DNA of 64,000 nucleotides, from the NCBI GenBank assembly GCA_949358305.1, contig OX442315.1, positions 13,480,427-13,544,426 of the forward strand, given 5' to 3'. Positions 1 through 9,878 of this stretch are shown piece after piece. Origin of the DNA: Strigamia acuminata (taxonomy: Eukaryota > Arthropoda > Chilopoda > Geophilomorpha > Linotaeniidae). The translations under genes were made by a program, and so were the position numbers. Each line of letters begins with the position of its first letter. Within the stretch, counting starts at the first letter, position 1. Under the pieces are notes generated by a model, which worked only from the letters and a program-made list of their open reading frames with translations, was not told the DNA's origin and did no database searches.

Positions 1-888
1 CTCGTCGTGCGTCTTCACCGAATCCCCCACCACGAATATGTCGTCCACTATGTTGATACATTTCGGAATTCCTTTGATCACCTGCCGTATTTCGTCTTGA
101 AAGACCTCGGACGCCGAATTCACGCCGAAAAAAAGTCGTTTGAATCGGAACAAACCCACGTGAATGGCGAACACTGTGTACTTTCTTGATTCTTTGTCCA
201 ATTCCACCTGGTTGAATCCATGCACGAGATCCAGTTTTGAGAAAACCTTCGCCCCCTCGGCCAACGTGATTAGATCTTCCAATCGTGGTGTCGTGTGTCG
301 CACTCTCTTTATCGCTCTATTTACTTCACGCGCATCTACGCATAAGCGGATCGCATCGGGGTCAGCGTCTTTAGGCTTATCAACGCAATGGATAGGCGAG
401 ACCCACGGCGTGGGCCCCATGTCTTCCGTAATTTGCTCGATGATGTCCATTTCCACCATGCACTGTAGCTCCTTCTCCACTTTCTTTCTGATTTTAAAGG
501 GCAGCGGACGGTAGCGCTGCGCCACTGGGACCACGTCTTCGTTGACATGCAGGTGGACTTGGCAATCCTTTAGCTTGCCTATTCCTTTAAATAATTCAGG
601 ATATTGCCTCTCGACCAAGTCCTCAAATTTCTCTCCCTTAATGGAATTTACGGGCTTCATGATCCCCAAACGCTTCGCCGTTTCGTAGCTCAGCAGCGAT
701 TCCCCTGGACAGTCCACGACGTAGAGTCTCGTGCCCGCACTCGCCGTCCTGTAGCCGAGATTCACTTGCATGCGCCCCATCAAAGGTAGAGGCGCCACCG
801 TACCATACGTCATCAGTCTCGCCGTGCTCTTTTCCAACTGGGGTCTCGGATTCAGTGCCAATTCTATTTCTATTCTAATTTCCGTCAA
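1..888 (-). CDS. Pol (protease remnant and RT), partial
   Basis: The frame is open from just after the TAG at 889 to the window edge, about 296 codons. It holds the region that follows the protease in this group, then the RT fingers and palm: the LCVDAREVN block, the FSKLD block with the first catalytic Asp, and IVDD at about bases 12-23 in place of the usual YVDD or YIDD. The protease Asp-Ser/Thr-Gly core is not found between the TAG and the post-protease segment, which suggests a small internal deletion. The rest of RT, RNase H and integrase lie beyond the window. Confidence 0.8.
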   Translation of the reverse strand, partial: MTEIRIEIELALNPRPQLEKSTARLMTYGTVAPLPLMGRMQVNLGYRTASAGTRLYVVDCPGESLLSYETAKRLGIMKPVNSIKGEKFEDLVERQYPELFKGIGKLKDCQVHLHVNEDVVPVAQRYRPLPFKIRKKVEKELQCMVEMDIIEQITEDMGPTPWVSPIHCVDKPKDADPDAIRLCVDAREVNRAIKRVRHTTPRLEDLITLAEGAKVFSKLDLVHGFNQVELDKESRKYTVFAIHVGLFRFKRLFFGVNSASEVFQDEIRQVIKGIPKCINIVDDIFVVGDSVKTHDE

Positions 889-1920
889 CTATACTTCCGG
901 CATCTCCTTTTTACTCTCGACGCCGTCTGCGCACAGTCCAACCACGAAAATCTCCTCGTCGTCGTCCCCCTCGTCCACAATGTTCACCTTTTGCACCGCT
1001 TTCGGTTGGCCCGTCCTCCTCGCTCCTCTGCAAAATCGTACAAAATGGCCCACTTTCCCACAGCCACGACAAGCGACGTTTTTAGCGGGACAGTCCTGCG
1101 CCGTCGGATGTGGCCACGCACGCCCACAATTGAAACATTTTCTCGCTCCTTCTCGTGCTGCCTCGACGTTCCTCCCGACGCTCGTCCTGCCTCGTTCCGT
1201 CACCGTCCTCCTGCGTCTCGTCTTAGTGCCGTCCTCCTTTCGACCGACGCTACTCGTTCGTACCAAATTGATTTCGCCACCTTCCGGTTTCTCCGCCCCC
1301 TCCATTTGCTTTGCTTGCCAGTCCGAGACTTCATAGCCTCTACCAAGGTCCAGAAACTCCTTCAGCGTCGTCGTTGCGTCTCGTAAACCATGGCGGCGCA
1401 GGCGATCTATCGTGGTCCCGAGAATGAATTAAGACTTCACCTCTCTGTCTATCGAGTTGAAGTCACACCCCACCGCCAGGTGTCGTAAGCGTACGTGGTA
1501 TTGGTCAATCGTCTCTCTTTCCTCCTGTCTCGAAACACGAAAATTATAGACACAGAATTCCATATTCTTACGTGGAACGAAATATGTCGTTAACGCGTCC
1601 TTAATGTCCTTGTAGCTGTTTTGGCCCGTTTTCTGAACCGTTTCATAGATCGCATATACTTCTTCGCCGGCGCAATGTAGCAAGGTCGCCATCTTTCGTG
1701 CGTCGTCGGTAATTCCCGCCGCAATTAAATAAATCTCAAGCCGTCCAATCCATCTGTTCCAACGTTGGCATTGTGTGTTGGCATCGCCATGCACATCAAA
1801 AGGCGGTATCGTCGCCTGCGGAAAATTCGACGCGATCGTCGCACTGGGCGCCGCCATGACGACCTTGATCTCGGTCGTGTCCTTGTCCTCGTTCTCAGTT
1901 TCGCTCATGTCTATTTTCAC
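889..1920 (-). pseudogene. Gag of the K02A2.6-like element, with in-frame stops
   Basis: The ORF opens at 1920 and shows a retrotransposon Gag domain, including the conserved stretch ending near REVKS. An in-frame TAA at 1429-1431 interrupts it at the point where relatives continue into the second half of Gag. The same frame then resumes and carries two zinc knuckles (CFNCGRAWPHPTAQDC, irregular, and CRGCGKVGHFVRFC). A TAG at 889-891 closes it at the Gag-Pol boundary. Relatives usually read Gag and Pol as one frame, so both stops are probably inactivating. Readthrough at the TAG is possible but unsupported. Confidence 0.8.
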
Positions 1921-2006
1921 TCACATTCCACGTAATCCGTCTCAATCCACTACAATTCGTATTCGCCATACACCATTTGTCCTTTGTACACTAACGAAAA
2001 TCGGTT

Positions 2007-2024
2007 TAATTATCCTCGTCGCCA
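2007..2024 (-). promoter_or_regulatory. Primer-binding site
   Basis: The minus strand reads TGGCGACGAGGATAATTA one base after the LTR end. The TGG start matches the CCA end of a tRNA, and the same TGGCGACGAGG core follows the LTR of the element at 6789. Confidence 0.65.
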
Positions 2025-2025
2025 A

Positions 2026-2154
2026 TGTTAAGTCCAAGGATGCACTCCATTTGGTGGTTAAACAACAACTAACTTTATTCTCCTTCTACTCTCGTGACCA
2101 GCGCCCAGCGCCCTCTCGTGGTCACTTACAAAACTAATACATGTAAACATTACA
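2026..2154 (-). repeat. 5' LTR of the K02A2.6-like element
   Basis: Read on the minus strand, this 129 bp segment starts TGTAATG and ends TTAACA, directly before the primer-binding site. An AATAAA motif lies inside it. The short length fits this gypsy group. The 5' boundary is inferred from the TG/CA rule because the partner LTR is not visible. Confidence 0.6.
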
Positions 2155-2382
2155 GAAAGTAGCCTTAAAAAGTTGGATTGGCATCCATCTTGTTTGAATC
2201 TGCACTAATACCAGTCACGTGACAAAATGGGAGCGTGTTTTAGAGTTGTGACGTGTCAAGTTGTACTTGTAGAAGAGTCGCCATTTTGTTCTGAGTTGTA
2301 GAAAACTAGAACAAGTGTGAACGCAAAAGTTTCTAAAAGTTGGGTAGTTATGTAGAAAAGTGGTTCAAGTGTGAAGAAAGTA

Positions 2383-2584
2383 AAGCCTGGTACACACTTG
2401 CGGATACGCTGCGAAATTGTTGCAGCTGAGGTTTGCTGTGATTGGCTGCGGAAGAAAATCGCGCGTTAAAATAGGAAATATTTCTTTTTTTTTGGACGAT
2501 TTTTTTTGTAGTCAATCACAGCTCATTGCAGCAAACCCCAAATGCAAAAATTTCGCAGCGTATTCGCAAGTCTGAACCAGGCTT
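2383..2584. mobile_element. MITE with about 36-bp terminal inverted repeats
   Basis: The left end (AGCCTGGTACACACTTGCGG) and the reverse complement of the right end (AGCCTGGTTCAGACTTGCGA) match over about 36 bases with a few mismatches. The core is about 130 bp and non-coding. No clear target duplication was found, so the transposon superfamily is not assigned. Confidence 0.6.
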
Positions 2585-2640
2585 AAGGGGCACAATGTAT
2601 ATTTCCAAGTTTCTGTATATTGTACTGTGTCGATTCCACT

Positions 2641-2701
2641 GATAAGTTTTAGGTGAGTTTTAAGAGAGTTTTACTCTATTAATAATCACCTAAAACTTAT
2701 C
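2641..2701. repeat. Perfect 16-bp inverted repeat (hairpin)
   Basis: Bases 2641-2656 (GATAAGTTTTAGGTGA) are the exact reverse complement of 2686-2701, with a 29-base loop. No gene is attached. It may be a remnant of a small transposon or a stem-loop in a long non-coding transcript. Confidence 0.6.
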
Positions 2702-3301
2702 TGTTTCATACTTACTATTTTTTCATATTTTACTGGAGAGCGGGATATTTTTATCTGCCAAGGACCATTTGGATATTTATAACATTATTTGCGGGCCATA
2801 CAAAATTATCATCTTAAAAATTAGCCTGTTGTATTTGGTCAAATATTTAATTAACTCACCTCAGTCTTGACCTGTATTAGGTGGACCTGGCAGCCTTCTA
2901 TCGGACATGCACAAACTTTTTGCGAAGTCGCACTCATTATTTTGTGTTTGTATTTATGCCAATGATATATGAATTTAATGTTTTATTTGGTCACCAGAGG
3001 ATTTTTTGTATTTTTGTAACTTGTGACAGGATGTATCACTTCCTGTAATTATAAATTCTGTGTGTTCTTGTGCTTTTGTGAAATGAAGAGTCATTTATTT
3101 TGTATCAATTCCATGAAAATTTTGAACATTTTTGAAGAACAAACACATTCATGCACATGGTGCGATTCAACAAGTTGCGCCAAAGAATATTGCAAGTGTT
3201 AGACGAATCTCTCAATTTTAGTTTAAACACAATATTCGCTAAAGATTTTTTAATTATCAACGAAATCTATGTTTCTGTTTCTGCTACTGCTGTTCCGCTG
3301 A
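2702..3301. other. 3' flank of TMEM68-like copy A; no gene seen
   Basis: This stretch aligns by eye with about 11415-12004, the 3' flank of copy C, starting at the shared GCGGGCCATACAAAATTATC. It is therefore part of the duplicated unit rather than unique sequence. No credible ORF or RNA gene was recognised. Confidence 0.5.
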
Positions 3302-6300
3302 TCAAATCTCGAATGGTTGGATTTTGTAACAACAAAATCTTTCTCGAAGAGCTCTTAATTTATTGCCAGGAATTATTTGATGTTGGTCAATGTGCGATTG
3401 CATTCCAAATCGTAGCTAAATATATTACCAGTAAGAAAGTTATCTTTAAAATAATTCAATTTACTTTTTCCATTATTTCATTGGCTGTGTCAGTCTGACT
3501 ATAGTCGATTTCTTTTCCAACAATGCTTCTAAAAGAGAAGAATATTATTACTTGTAAGTTTTTCTTTAATTGTTTTAAGTTAGACGAAATAACATTCTTA
3601 CGTTAACTTAACTGGTAAGCCACCAACACATATAAATAATGCCAAGTATTTCTTTGGCACTAATTTAATGATTGCTATAAAAATACACATACATTTTTTT
3701 AAGAAAATAACAGCATAACTGATTTTAGAATTATTAAATATTTGAAAGATGGGAAGAATGAACAAGCTAAGAATATACAGTATTGTTGCAGTAAAGGTTC
3801 AGGGCTGCGCCTGCAAAGCTTACTTGGCTAAGACATTATTACTGGAACTATTTAAATTAAATGTACATATTGTATATGTTTCAACACGGTGTGGTTCATC
3901 AATTTCATTATTCCCATTTTCTATATACCGTATTTTATTGATTAAGAGCCGCGGCTCTTATTCAAAACTGCCATTTTTGTCAGCAATTACAATTTTGGTT
4001 TTTCGTTTGATACATTTGTTTAATGTAACAAACGAAGTCCGAACGTAACCAACGAAGCGTAAGTTCATCATTCGTGAGGTTAAATACGGAAACAGTACCT
4101 TACTTTTGCAAAAATACGGTATTCTTGGTGTCTCAGCCGCGGCTACTGTTCGAGGGCGGCTACAATTCGAGGGCCACTCTTAATCGGTAAAATACGGTAT
4201 TTATTTATTTAATTATTTTCATTATTATTTACGTCTTGTAAACCATGGAATCCAGAATGCTTCGTGGATATTTCGCGTGAAAAGTGGTATGATGGGCTTC
4301 GTTTTACATAATAAGTTCCAAATTAACTAGAGTTTCTAACGTTATTTCAAACGAAGAAATTCACCGAGCGCTTATTTTGTTACCAATGCAATCAATAAAA
4401 AAACTTATAATTAGTGTTTGTTTAGGCCTACTACAAGAAAAGCACATCAGCCAAATATGAAAAAAAAATAATTAAAGTGAATTACAAGCTAAAAGCATTA
4501 AAAATAAGTTTGTTCATTATGATTGGAAACAAAATGATACTCCGTTTGATCTTTTAAACTGATCCCTACGTACTATTTTTTCCTTTGTGCCTTTTAAAAC
4601 GTGAGCAATTCCTTTTCTGTTTCCAAGATGAACTCTGTAGTTATTGTCACTTAGTTTACTTTCTTCTAATCCGCCGACTGCTACTAGTATTTGCCGACCA
4701 TCATTTAAATGGCCGATAACTTCTTCTCTAGAGAGTGCACAGTAATTTGTTACTCTGTGCATCCGCTTGTATCCTAAAAGTGCAAAATAAAATAGAAATA
4801 CAGAAAATAGAAATAGAAAGCACCCCTAAAAGTTTGGATTTTTATTTTTGTAACCTCGCTAGGACGAATTTTCAATCCAACAAGACATTTTTCCACTTTT
4901 TTTGTTACTGGTATGGTCTTCGCCATGGAGACTGGTTACCATGGTGTGGGACGGATACTCACATAATAATTAGACAGGGACTCCAGATTGTTGGTTATTG
5001 GCTTTTAATTTGTTGTCTAGGGGTTGGGGTCTTGGGGTCTCACATCTACCCATGTGTTGGCAGTCCCGCGAAGGCACGCTACATCAGAGACCGACCCATC
5101 ATACACAGGGTGGGAGACCCATGGATGACATGGCCAGACTTACCCTTACAGCCCATGCAACCGCTCATGGAGGCTGTAGTGATTCCATCATCACACAACT
5201 GAGCATCTCAGTGGTGAATGGGGAGGAGAGAAGAATCAGCACGCAGAGTATGACGACTCTTGCTGGCTTCAGGACCTTACTTCACACACTTGTCTTGGTT
5301 GAGACCTAGCACTCTTGTCTCTACTCCCCAAACCACTCGGCTCCCTCCTTTCCTATACTGGGTCATAACACTCCACGGAGGAGGGGTGACCTTAGGGCCA
5401 TTGGGCAGTGTGTGGTAGTGATGGTGATCACTCTTGGGTAGCCAAGCGGTCACATTTTCATTCACATGGCATTATTATTTTTAACCGTACCATACATTGT
5501 AACTTCCTTTTTGTGGCCAATGCCAACAAGGAGTCGTTTTTGGTTGCCTTGGATTTTGCTATATGTGTATAACCCATCAAGAGCCAATGGCCCGTGATAT
5601 ATATAGAAGATAGCCGGTCCATCAAGAATATTTTCCCGTCCTATCAATTCATGACCTAAGGAGAACTTGTAAAATTAGCTCGTAATCACAAACTTAAACA
5701 AATCTGTTTTGAAATACCATGCCATATAGAGCCAATAATGTTGTAATATTTGATGACAATATTCATTTCTTCAGTGCCAACCTTGATGTAACCCTTCTTG
5801 AATTTCATTTTTATGTCATAAATATATAAAAGAATGGTTGGAATGTAATACAGAATGAAGAATAAAATTATTCCCAACAGGTATATCTGGAAAATTAATA
5901 ATTTATTAAATGAGAATTAAAATTCTAAATTCTAAATCTGGAATTGTAATCTTCGCCGCGCAGGGGCGGATCTACATAGGGGCTAATGGGGCTTGAGCCC
6001 CGGGCCCCCAAAGTTTAGGGGGCCCCAAGACGCAGGGCCATACATGTACTAAAAAAAAAAAAAAAAAAAAAGGTTGCTACAAAAGAAGAAAGGTTGCTAT
6101 TAAAAATTTCGATAAAGGGGTCCCGAAAAAACCTCAAGCCCCGGGCCCCCGAAAAGCTAGATCCGCCCCTGTCGCCGCGGCTCGTATTCGAGTGCGAATT
6201 TTAATTGCGGAAATTAAACGGTATTTTAAACAAATATACTTACAATTTGAAAAAAGAAAGTAAAAAATAAAATTGCCATCCATTTATAGATTGTATAAGC

Positions 6301-6390
6301 AAACGGTGAGCTGAATGAAGTCCACATTGTGTTATCAATATCCCATGAGAAGAATTCGACATCTTCAAACGATGTATTAGTTGTCATCAT
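3302..6390 (-). CDS. TMEM68-like acyltransferase, copy A (8 exons, intact)
   Basis: Coding exons on the minus strand are 6244-6390, 5718-5886, 5491-5655, 4574-4773, 4233-4296, 3602-3674, 3465-3528 and 3302-3415. They sum to 996 nt (331 residues) with GT donors, AG acceptors and compatible phases. The product resembles vertebrate TMEM68 (about 324 residues), an ER membrane protein of the DGAT2/LPLAT acyltransferase group. Residues 35-70 form a strongly hydrophobic N-terminal segment. An HX5D active-site motif (HGPLALD) sits near residue 126, followed by the GG-containing block in exon 4 and PIIPLFTRN in exon 5. By family, it should transfer acyl groups to glycerolipids; substrate and activity are inferred. 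Introns hold a MITE, a solo LTR and a hAT MITE. The 5' flank is joined to remnant B', so its native promoter may be lost. Confidence 0.88.
3926..4199. mobile_element. MITE in intron 5 of copy A
   Basis: The ends TACCGTATTTTATTGATTAA and, reversed, TACCGTATTTTACCGATTAA form terminal inverted repeats with two mismatches. They are flanked by TA, as in mariner-type insertions. The interior is non-coding. Confidence 0.6.
4903..5454 (+). repeat. Solo LTR in intron 3 of copy A
   Basis: The segment starts TGTTACTGG and ends CGGTCACA, and matches along its length the better-bounded solo LTR at 21428-21989. TTTT on both sides may be a 4-bp duplication, but the site lies in a T-run. A rearranged relative lies at 34576-35202 in copy D. 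Confidence 0.65.
5961..6171. mobile_element. hAT-type MITE in intron 1 of copy A
   Basis: The ends CAGGGGCGGATCTA and TAGATCCGCCCCTG are perfect inverted repeats. An 8-bp duplication TCGCCGCG flanks it (5953-5960 and 6172-6179). Copy E carries the uninterrupted site at about 51300-51307, which confirms the ends. A poly-A run and GC-rich subterminal inverted repeats lie inside; there is no ORF. Confidence 0.9.
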
Positions 6391-6788
6391 TATCTGTTTG
6401 CAAAATAATTCAAAATAAATACGATTTGGGAATTTGTTGGTTTGTGTGATTTTAGTATATACAGAAAGAAGAATAAAACTAAGCCTAAAAAGTATATCTG
6501 GAAAGAAGAATTATTATTAAAACCAATAATTCCAAATTTGTTATTAAACCAAAAGCAACATTAAGTGCATTCAATCTTCTAAATACGAATTGTCTCTTTT
6601 TTAAATTACTTAAAGAAGTGAATTTTTGATTGAACACACTAAAAACTGAACTGAACCAAAAGAATTGCTGGCAACATGTGGTAACAATTGCCAATAGGAG
6701 GTGGAGAAGAGATATATCACCTACTATTACTCAGAAGTAGTTATTCATTCCAGATGAACAAGCCAATTCATCTATTAAAGATTGAATG

Positions 6789-6975
6789 TGGAGTGTTCTG
6801 ACTCCATTTTGTATTTGCGTACTTTATGACGCGCCCGCTTACGCGAGCGCCCTCTGTACTATTTGCATTTTATTAAACACACTTATGTTAATTTCCAACT
6901 AAGACATGGCTGCTTATTTCGACCACTCATAATTTTATCCACTTTCATCAATTATTCGACGATAAGAACACATTA
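6789..6975 (+). repeat. 5' LTR of the Gag-protease element
   Basis: The LTR begins TGGAGTG and ends CACATTA, so the usual final CA is replaced by TA. The boundary is fixed by comparison with the 3' LTR and by the GAATG duplication. Confidence 0.9.
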
Positions 6976-6976
6976 T

Positions 6977-6994
6977 TGGCGACGAGGTATGAAT
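6977..6994 (+). promoter_or_regulatory. Primer-binding site
   Basis: TGGCGACGAGG begins one base after the LTR, the same core as in the element at 1-2154. Confidence 0.7.
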
Positions 6995-7152
6995 TTCAAC
7001 AAAGAATCCACGATCTTCTGTGACTTTTTGTGTGTTTTTCCCGTCGTTTGATGTCAAATTGGACTTGCTGACCACGCGTTGACCGTTAGGCTTAGCACCT
7101 TGTATCGTGAGTTTTTGTGCCGTTTTCATCGAAATTTTTTTTGCCGTGAATT

Positions 7153-8967
7153 ATGCCGTTGTCGGGAACCCCCGAGAAATACAACCCGCAAGACGACTGG
7201 GCGACGTACGTGTTCGCCTGCAACAAAGTCGTCGACGACGCCGACAAAGTGAACACGCTTTTGTCGTGCGTGGGAATGGCCACGTTCGCGAAAATCGTCG
7301 ATTTGACCCGGCCAAAGGACCCCACGACCATGAAGTACAAGGAAATAGTGGACCTGATGGAAAAACATCAAAAACCGAAGCCCATTGCGCAAGGCGAAAT
7401 TGTGCGGTTCCGCAACCGTAAACGAAATAAGGGCGAGACTGTTAGCGACTTCGCGGCGGCCCTTCATTCCCTCACCAAATACTGCAATTTCGGTGAAAAT
7501 CAGGACGACGAAATGAGGAACCAGTTCATCGTCGGCCTAAATATGCGGCAAGTACAAGAAACCTTATATTTGCAAAAGGACTTGACCTTCGCCAAGGCGC
7601 TCGAGGCGGCCACTTCTGCAGAAATCGCCGGAGCAGATGTTTCTTCCTTCGTGGATCCCCAACAGTCGGTGCATCACGTTGATAAGGGCGGGAACTCCTC
7701 CAGAAACGTCGCGAATTCGCCTAAAAGTGGCAAACGCTCCTCGAGGGGCACCACTGGATCATCTCAAGAGCAGTCGGATCGTCCCCAGTCGCAACACGAA
7801 AATGTCAAGTGTAAACATTGCGGCAGGTCGGGACACCGCCACGATGAGTGTAGATTCCGCAATGCAACGTGCCATGGCTGCGGCATTGAGGGGCACATTA
7901 AGCCCATCTGTCGGTCCACCAAGCTTTCAGCGTCCGCTCATCACACCACTGTGTCGGCACCGCGCAAGCTGACATTTTACACCGTTCGTACGAGGAAGCC
8001 TAAAACCCCGATCGCGGTGAATGAAGTGTCCATCAGGCCGACCAAACCACTAGTTCTCGAGCTTCGAATCGCTCAGACGCTGTTATGGATGGAAATTGAC
8101 ACTGGAGCTGGCGCCACAATCATCAGTCGCGCGATGCATAATAAATATTTTTCTCAGTTCCAGATCCAACCACTTTCCACTGAATTTTCGTCGTACGATG
8201 GCCATTCCTTGCCGATGACGGGCGTGTGCATCGTTCCAGTTACGTACGACGGGAAAACACGCGAATTGCCGTTGTGTGTGGCCGAACACGGTCAAGTTCC
8301 GTTGCTCGGACGTGACTGGATGGACGAATTCGGTTTGCTGCACGCTGCTGGTGCGGCCCTTCATTCCGTAATTCATCATGCTGCTGCCGGTGTTCCTCCG
8401 AAATTCGCTCGCAAACGTGCGACTCGACAGCGGGCTGCAGACCCAAACAACTTGGAATTGGCCGCCACCATCGCTCCAACTCGCGAAATGGAAGCGTTTC
8501 CTGCGCCGCAAGACGATCCGTCTCTGCCGTCGACTGTTGCTGCCCCTGCGTACGAAGCGGCTTCTCCTGTGGCTGCGGCAGCTAAAGATGCTGCGCCGCA
8601 GTGCTCCGCCAGTGCAGCTGATCGCGAGACGTTGCGGACGATTTTGGACAAACGTAAACACGTTTCCCGCGACGAAATTGGCCGGGTCAACGTGGCACCG
8701 CCGGCGCTTGAAAAGGAATTGCGTAAACGAATGGTAATTTCGCCTTCTCGCTCAATTGAAGGGGATGAGCGTCATTCTGGCCCATTTGTTGTGCCTCAGA
8801 ACTCCACTGAGATTCCGCCAATTGTTCAAGCTCAACCTCAACTCGCGGCTCCTGACCAACCCCAGCCAAATATGCTTATTCCAATTCCTAACTCACCTCC
8901 GAGATTTCCTATTCCGTTGCTTCCTCCTCTTCCGCCGTCACCTCCTGCGCTTCAGTCCTTGCCTTAA
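7153..8967 (+). CDS. Gag-protease polyprotein (604 residues)
   Basis: The ATG at 7153 starts a single ORF. The N-terminal 180 residues look like a gypsy Gag capsid region. Two CCHC zinc knuckles (CKHCGRSGHRHDEC and CHGCGIEGHIKPIC) lie near residues 219-248. A retropepsin follows, with DTGAGAT near residue 316 and LLGRDWM near 386. Instead of RT, the frame runs into a low-complexity Ala/Pro-rich tail. After the TAA at 8965-8967 the same frame continues to 9069 with Arg/Lys-rich sequence resembling the end of an integrase tail. This suggests an internal deletion that fused protease to the Pol C-terminus, followed by a stop mutation. Confidence 0.88.
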   Translation: MPLSGTPEKYNPQDDWATYVFACNKVVDDADKVNTLLSCVGMATFAKIVDLTRPKDPTTMKYKEIVDLMEKHQKPKPIAQGEIVRFRNRKRNKGETVSDFAAALHSLTKYCNFGENQDDEMRNQFIVGLNMRQVQETLYLQKDLTFAKALEAATSAEIAGADVSSFVDPQQSVHHVDKGGNSSRNVANSPKSGKRSSRGTTGSSQEQSDRPQSQHENVKCKHCGRSGHRHDECRFRNATCHGCGIEGHIKPICRSTKLSASAHHTTVSAPRKLTFYTVRTRKPKTPIAVNEVSIRPTKPLVLELRIAQTLLWMEIDTGAGATIISRAMHNKYFSQFQIQPLSTEFSSYDGHSLPMTGVCIVPVTYDGKTRELPLCVAEHGQVPLLGRDWMDEFGLLHAAGAALHSVIHHAAAGVPPKFARKRATRQRAADPNNLELAATIAPTREMEAFPAPQDDPSLPSTVAAPAYEAASPVAAAAKDAAPQCSASAADRETLRTILDKRKHVSRDEIGRVNVAPPALEKELRKRMVISPSRSIEGDERHSGPFVVPQNSTEIPPIVQAQPQLAAPDQPQPNMLIPIPNSPPRFPIPLLPPLPPSPPALQSLP

Positions 8968-9069
8968 TTACCTCCGCAAGCAGCTCGCATTGTACGGCCA
9001 GCCAGGAAAAGAAAGCCAACGCGATTTTACGGTTTTCCAGTGAATTTAAATTATGGATTGAGTTTGTAA
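8968..9069 (+). pseudogene. Residual C-terminal Pol tail after the stop
   Basis: Thirty-three in-frame codons and a TAA follow the stop of the Gag-protease ORF. They are rich in Arg, Lys and Pro, like the end of integrase in K02A2.6-like elements. The identification is by composition and position only. Confidence 0.4.
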
Positions 9070-9189
9070 TTTGTTTAGTTAATTTGTTTTATTGTAATTC
9101 GATCTTAGTATGTTACATTTGTTTGTTATCACATTTGAATTTATTTGTATTTGAATTGCTCCCTTGTTGGTTCTCAATTAAGGGGATGA

Positions 9190-9376
9190 TGGAGTGTTCT
9201 GACTCCATTTTGTATTTGCGTACTTTATGACGCGCCCGCTTACGCGAGCGCCCTCTGTACTATTTGCATTTTATTAAACACACTTATGTTAATTTCCAAC
9301 TAAGACATGGCTGCTTATTTCGACCACTCATAATTTTATCCACTTTCATCAATTATTCGACGATAAGAACACATTA
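9190..9376 (+). repeat. 3' LTR of the Gag-protease element
   Basis: This matches the 5' LTR with no difference noticed. A purine-rich tract AGGGGATGA (9181-9189) lies directly before it and would prime plus-strand synthesis. Confidence 0.9.
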
Positions 9377-9596
9377 GAATGCATCAGTACGTATACTGTA
9401 CATACAATTTGAAAAAAGAATATGAAAAATAGAATTGCTGTCAATTTATAGACTATATGAGCGTATGGAGTGCTGAATGAACTCCACATTGAGTTATCAG
9501 AATCCCATGAGAAGAAGTCATCATCGCCAAACGATGTGTTAGTAGCCAGCATTATATGCATAAGTGGTTTTAAGAAAAAAAGTATCAGTTTCTTAC

Positions 9597-9660
9597 CATA
9601 CGTTTAATGTTGATGTACTGCAAGAAAAATTACAACCAACTTGCCAGTACAGTTTTGCTG
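9597..9660 (-). other. Possible 5' UTR exon of remnant B'
   Basis: On the minus strand, a conserved block ending at a GTAAG donor (9592-9596) lies just upstream of exon 1. Similar blocks precede copies C, D and E, and an AG acceptor sits just before the ATG in those copies. This suggests a non-coding first exon; the 5' limit is not defined. Confidence 0.35.
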
Positions 9661-9878
9661 TAACATTGTGTTTTAAATTGAATGCCAAGAAGAACACCTA
9701 GTAATGCAATAAATTTGCTGAATATGTATGATGCGGAATTAACATAATTTTGCATTTATGGTTTAAAGAGCATAAGTCTATTTTTCTTTATCCAGTTGCT
9801 GTGTGGTTTGTTCACAAAGGATAGGGAAACTATTGCTTCTTTTGATTAATAATGCATCGGTATATTACATTAAATTTA

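Larger units (their letters stand above)
1..2154 (-). mobile_element. Ty3/gypsy retrotransposon, K02A2.6-like, 5' part
   Basis: Reading from 2154 downward there is a short LTR, a primer-binding site, gag, and the start of pol, which runs off the window edge at base 1. Gag and pol share one frame, interrupted by two stops. The conserved residues of the RT core and the TGGCGACGAGG primer site are typical of the K02A2.6-like gypsy group. The 3' half and the other LTR lie outside the window, so target duplication cannot be checked. The stops and an apparently missing protease core suggest a dead copy. Confidence 0.85.
6789..9376 (+). mobile_element. Non-autonomous gypsy element carrying only Gag-protease
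   Basis: Two 187-bp LTRs (6789-6975 and 9190-9376) appear identical. The element is flanked by the 5-bp duplication GAATG (6784-6788 and 9377-9381). Between them lie a primer site, one Gag-protease ORF, and a polypurine tract. RT, RNase H and integrase are absent: the internal region is only about 2.2 kb. It must have moved with enzymes supplied by a full-length relative. The matching LTRs point to a recent insertion. Confidence 0.92.
6455..9552 (-). pseudogene. TMEM68-like remnant B' (exon 1 and part of exon 2)
   Basis: Exon 1 at 9406-9552 is complete: 49 codons, the N-terminal hydrophobic segment, and a GTATG donor. A partial exon 2 with its acceptor remains at about 6455-6497. There the sequence jumps into the 5' flank of copy A, so exons 3-8 are gone by deletion or unequal crossover. 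A gypsy element sits in intron 1. The exon 1 donor is in the right phase for exon 2 of copy A, so a B'-A hybrid transcript is conceivable but unproven. Confidence 0.75.

Noticed and set aside
3151-3498. A 115-residue plus-strand ORF
   Set aside because: It is antisense to exons 7-8 of TMEM68-like copy A and is not kept in copy C.
4735-5309. Two plus-strand ORFs over 100 codons in intron 3 of copy A
   Set aside because: They fall in a solo LTR that recurs at 21428, and the frames are not conserved there.
7107-7467. Overlapping ORFs on both strands at the start of Gag
   Set aside because: They are shadows of the Gag-protease frame and have no family resemblance.
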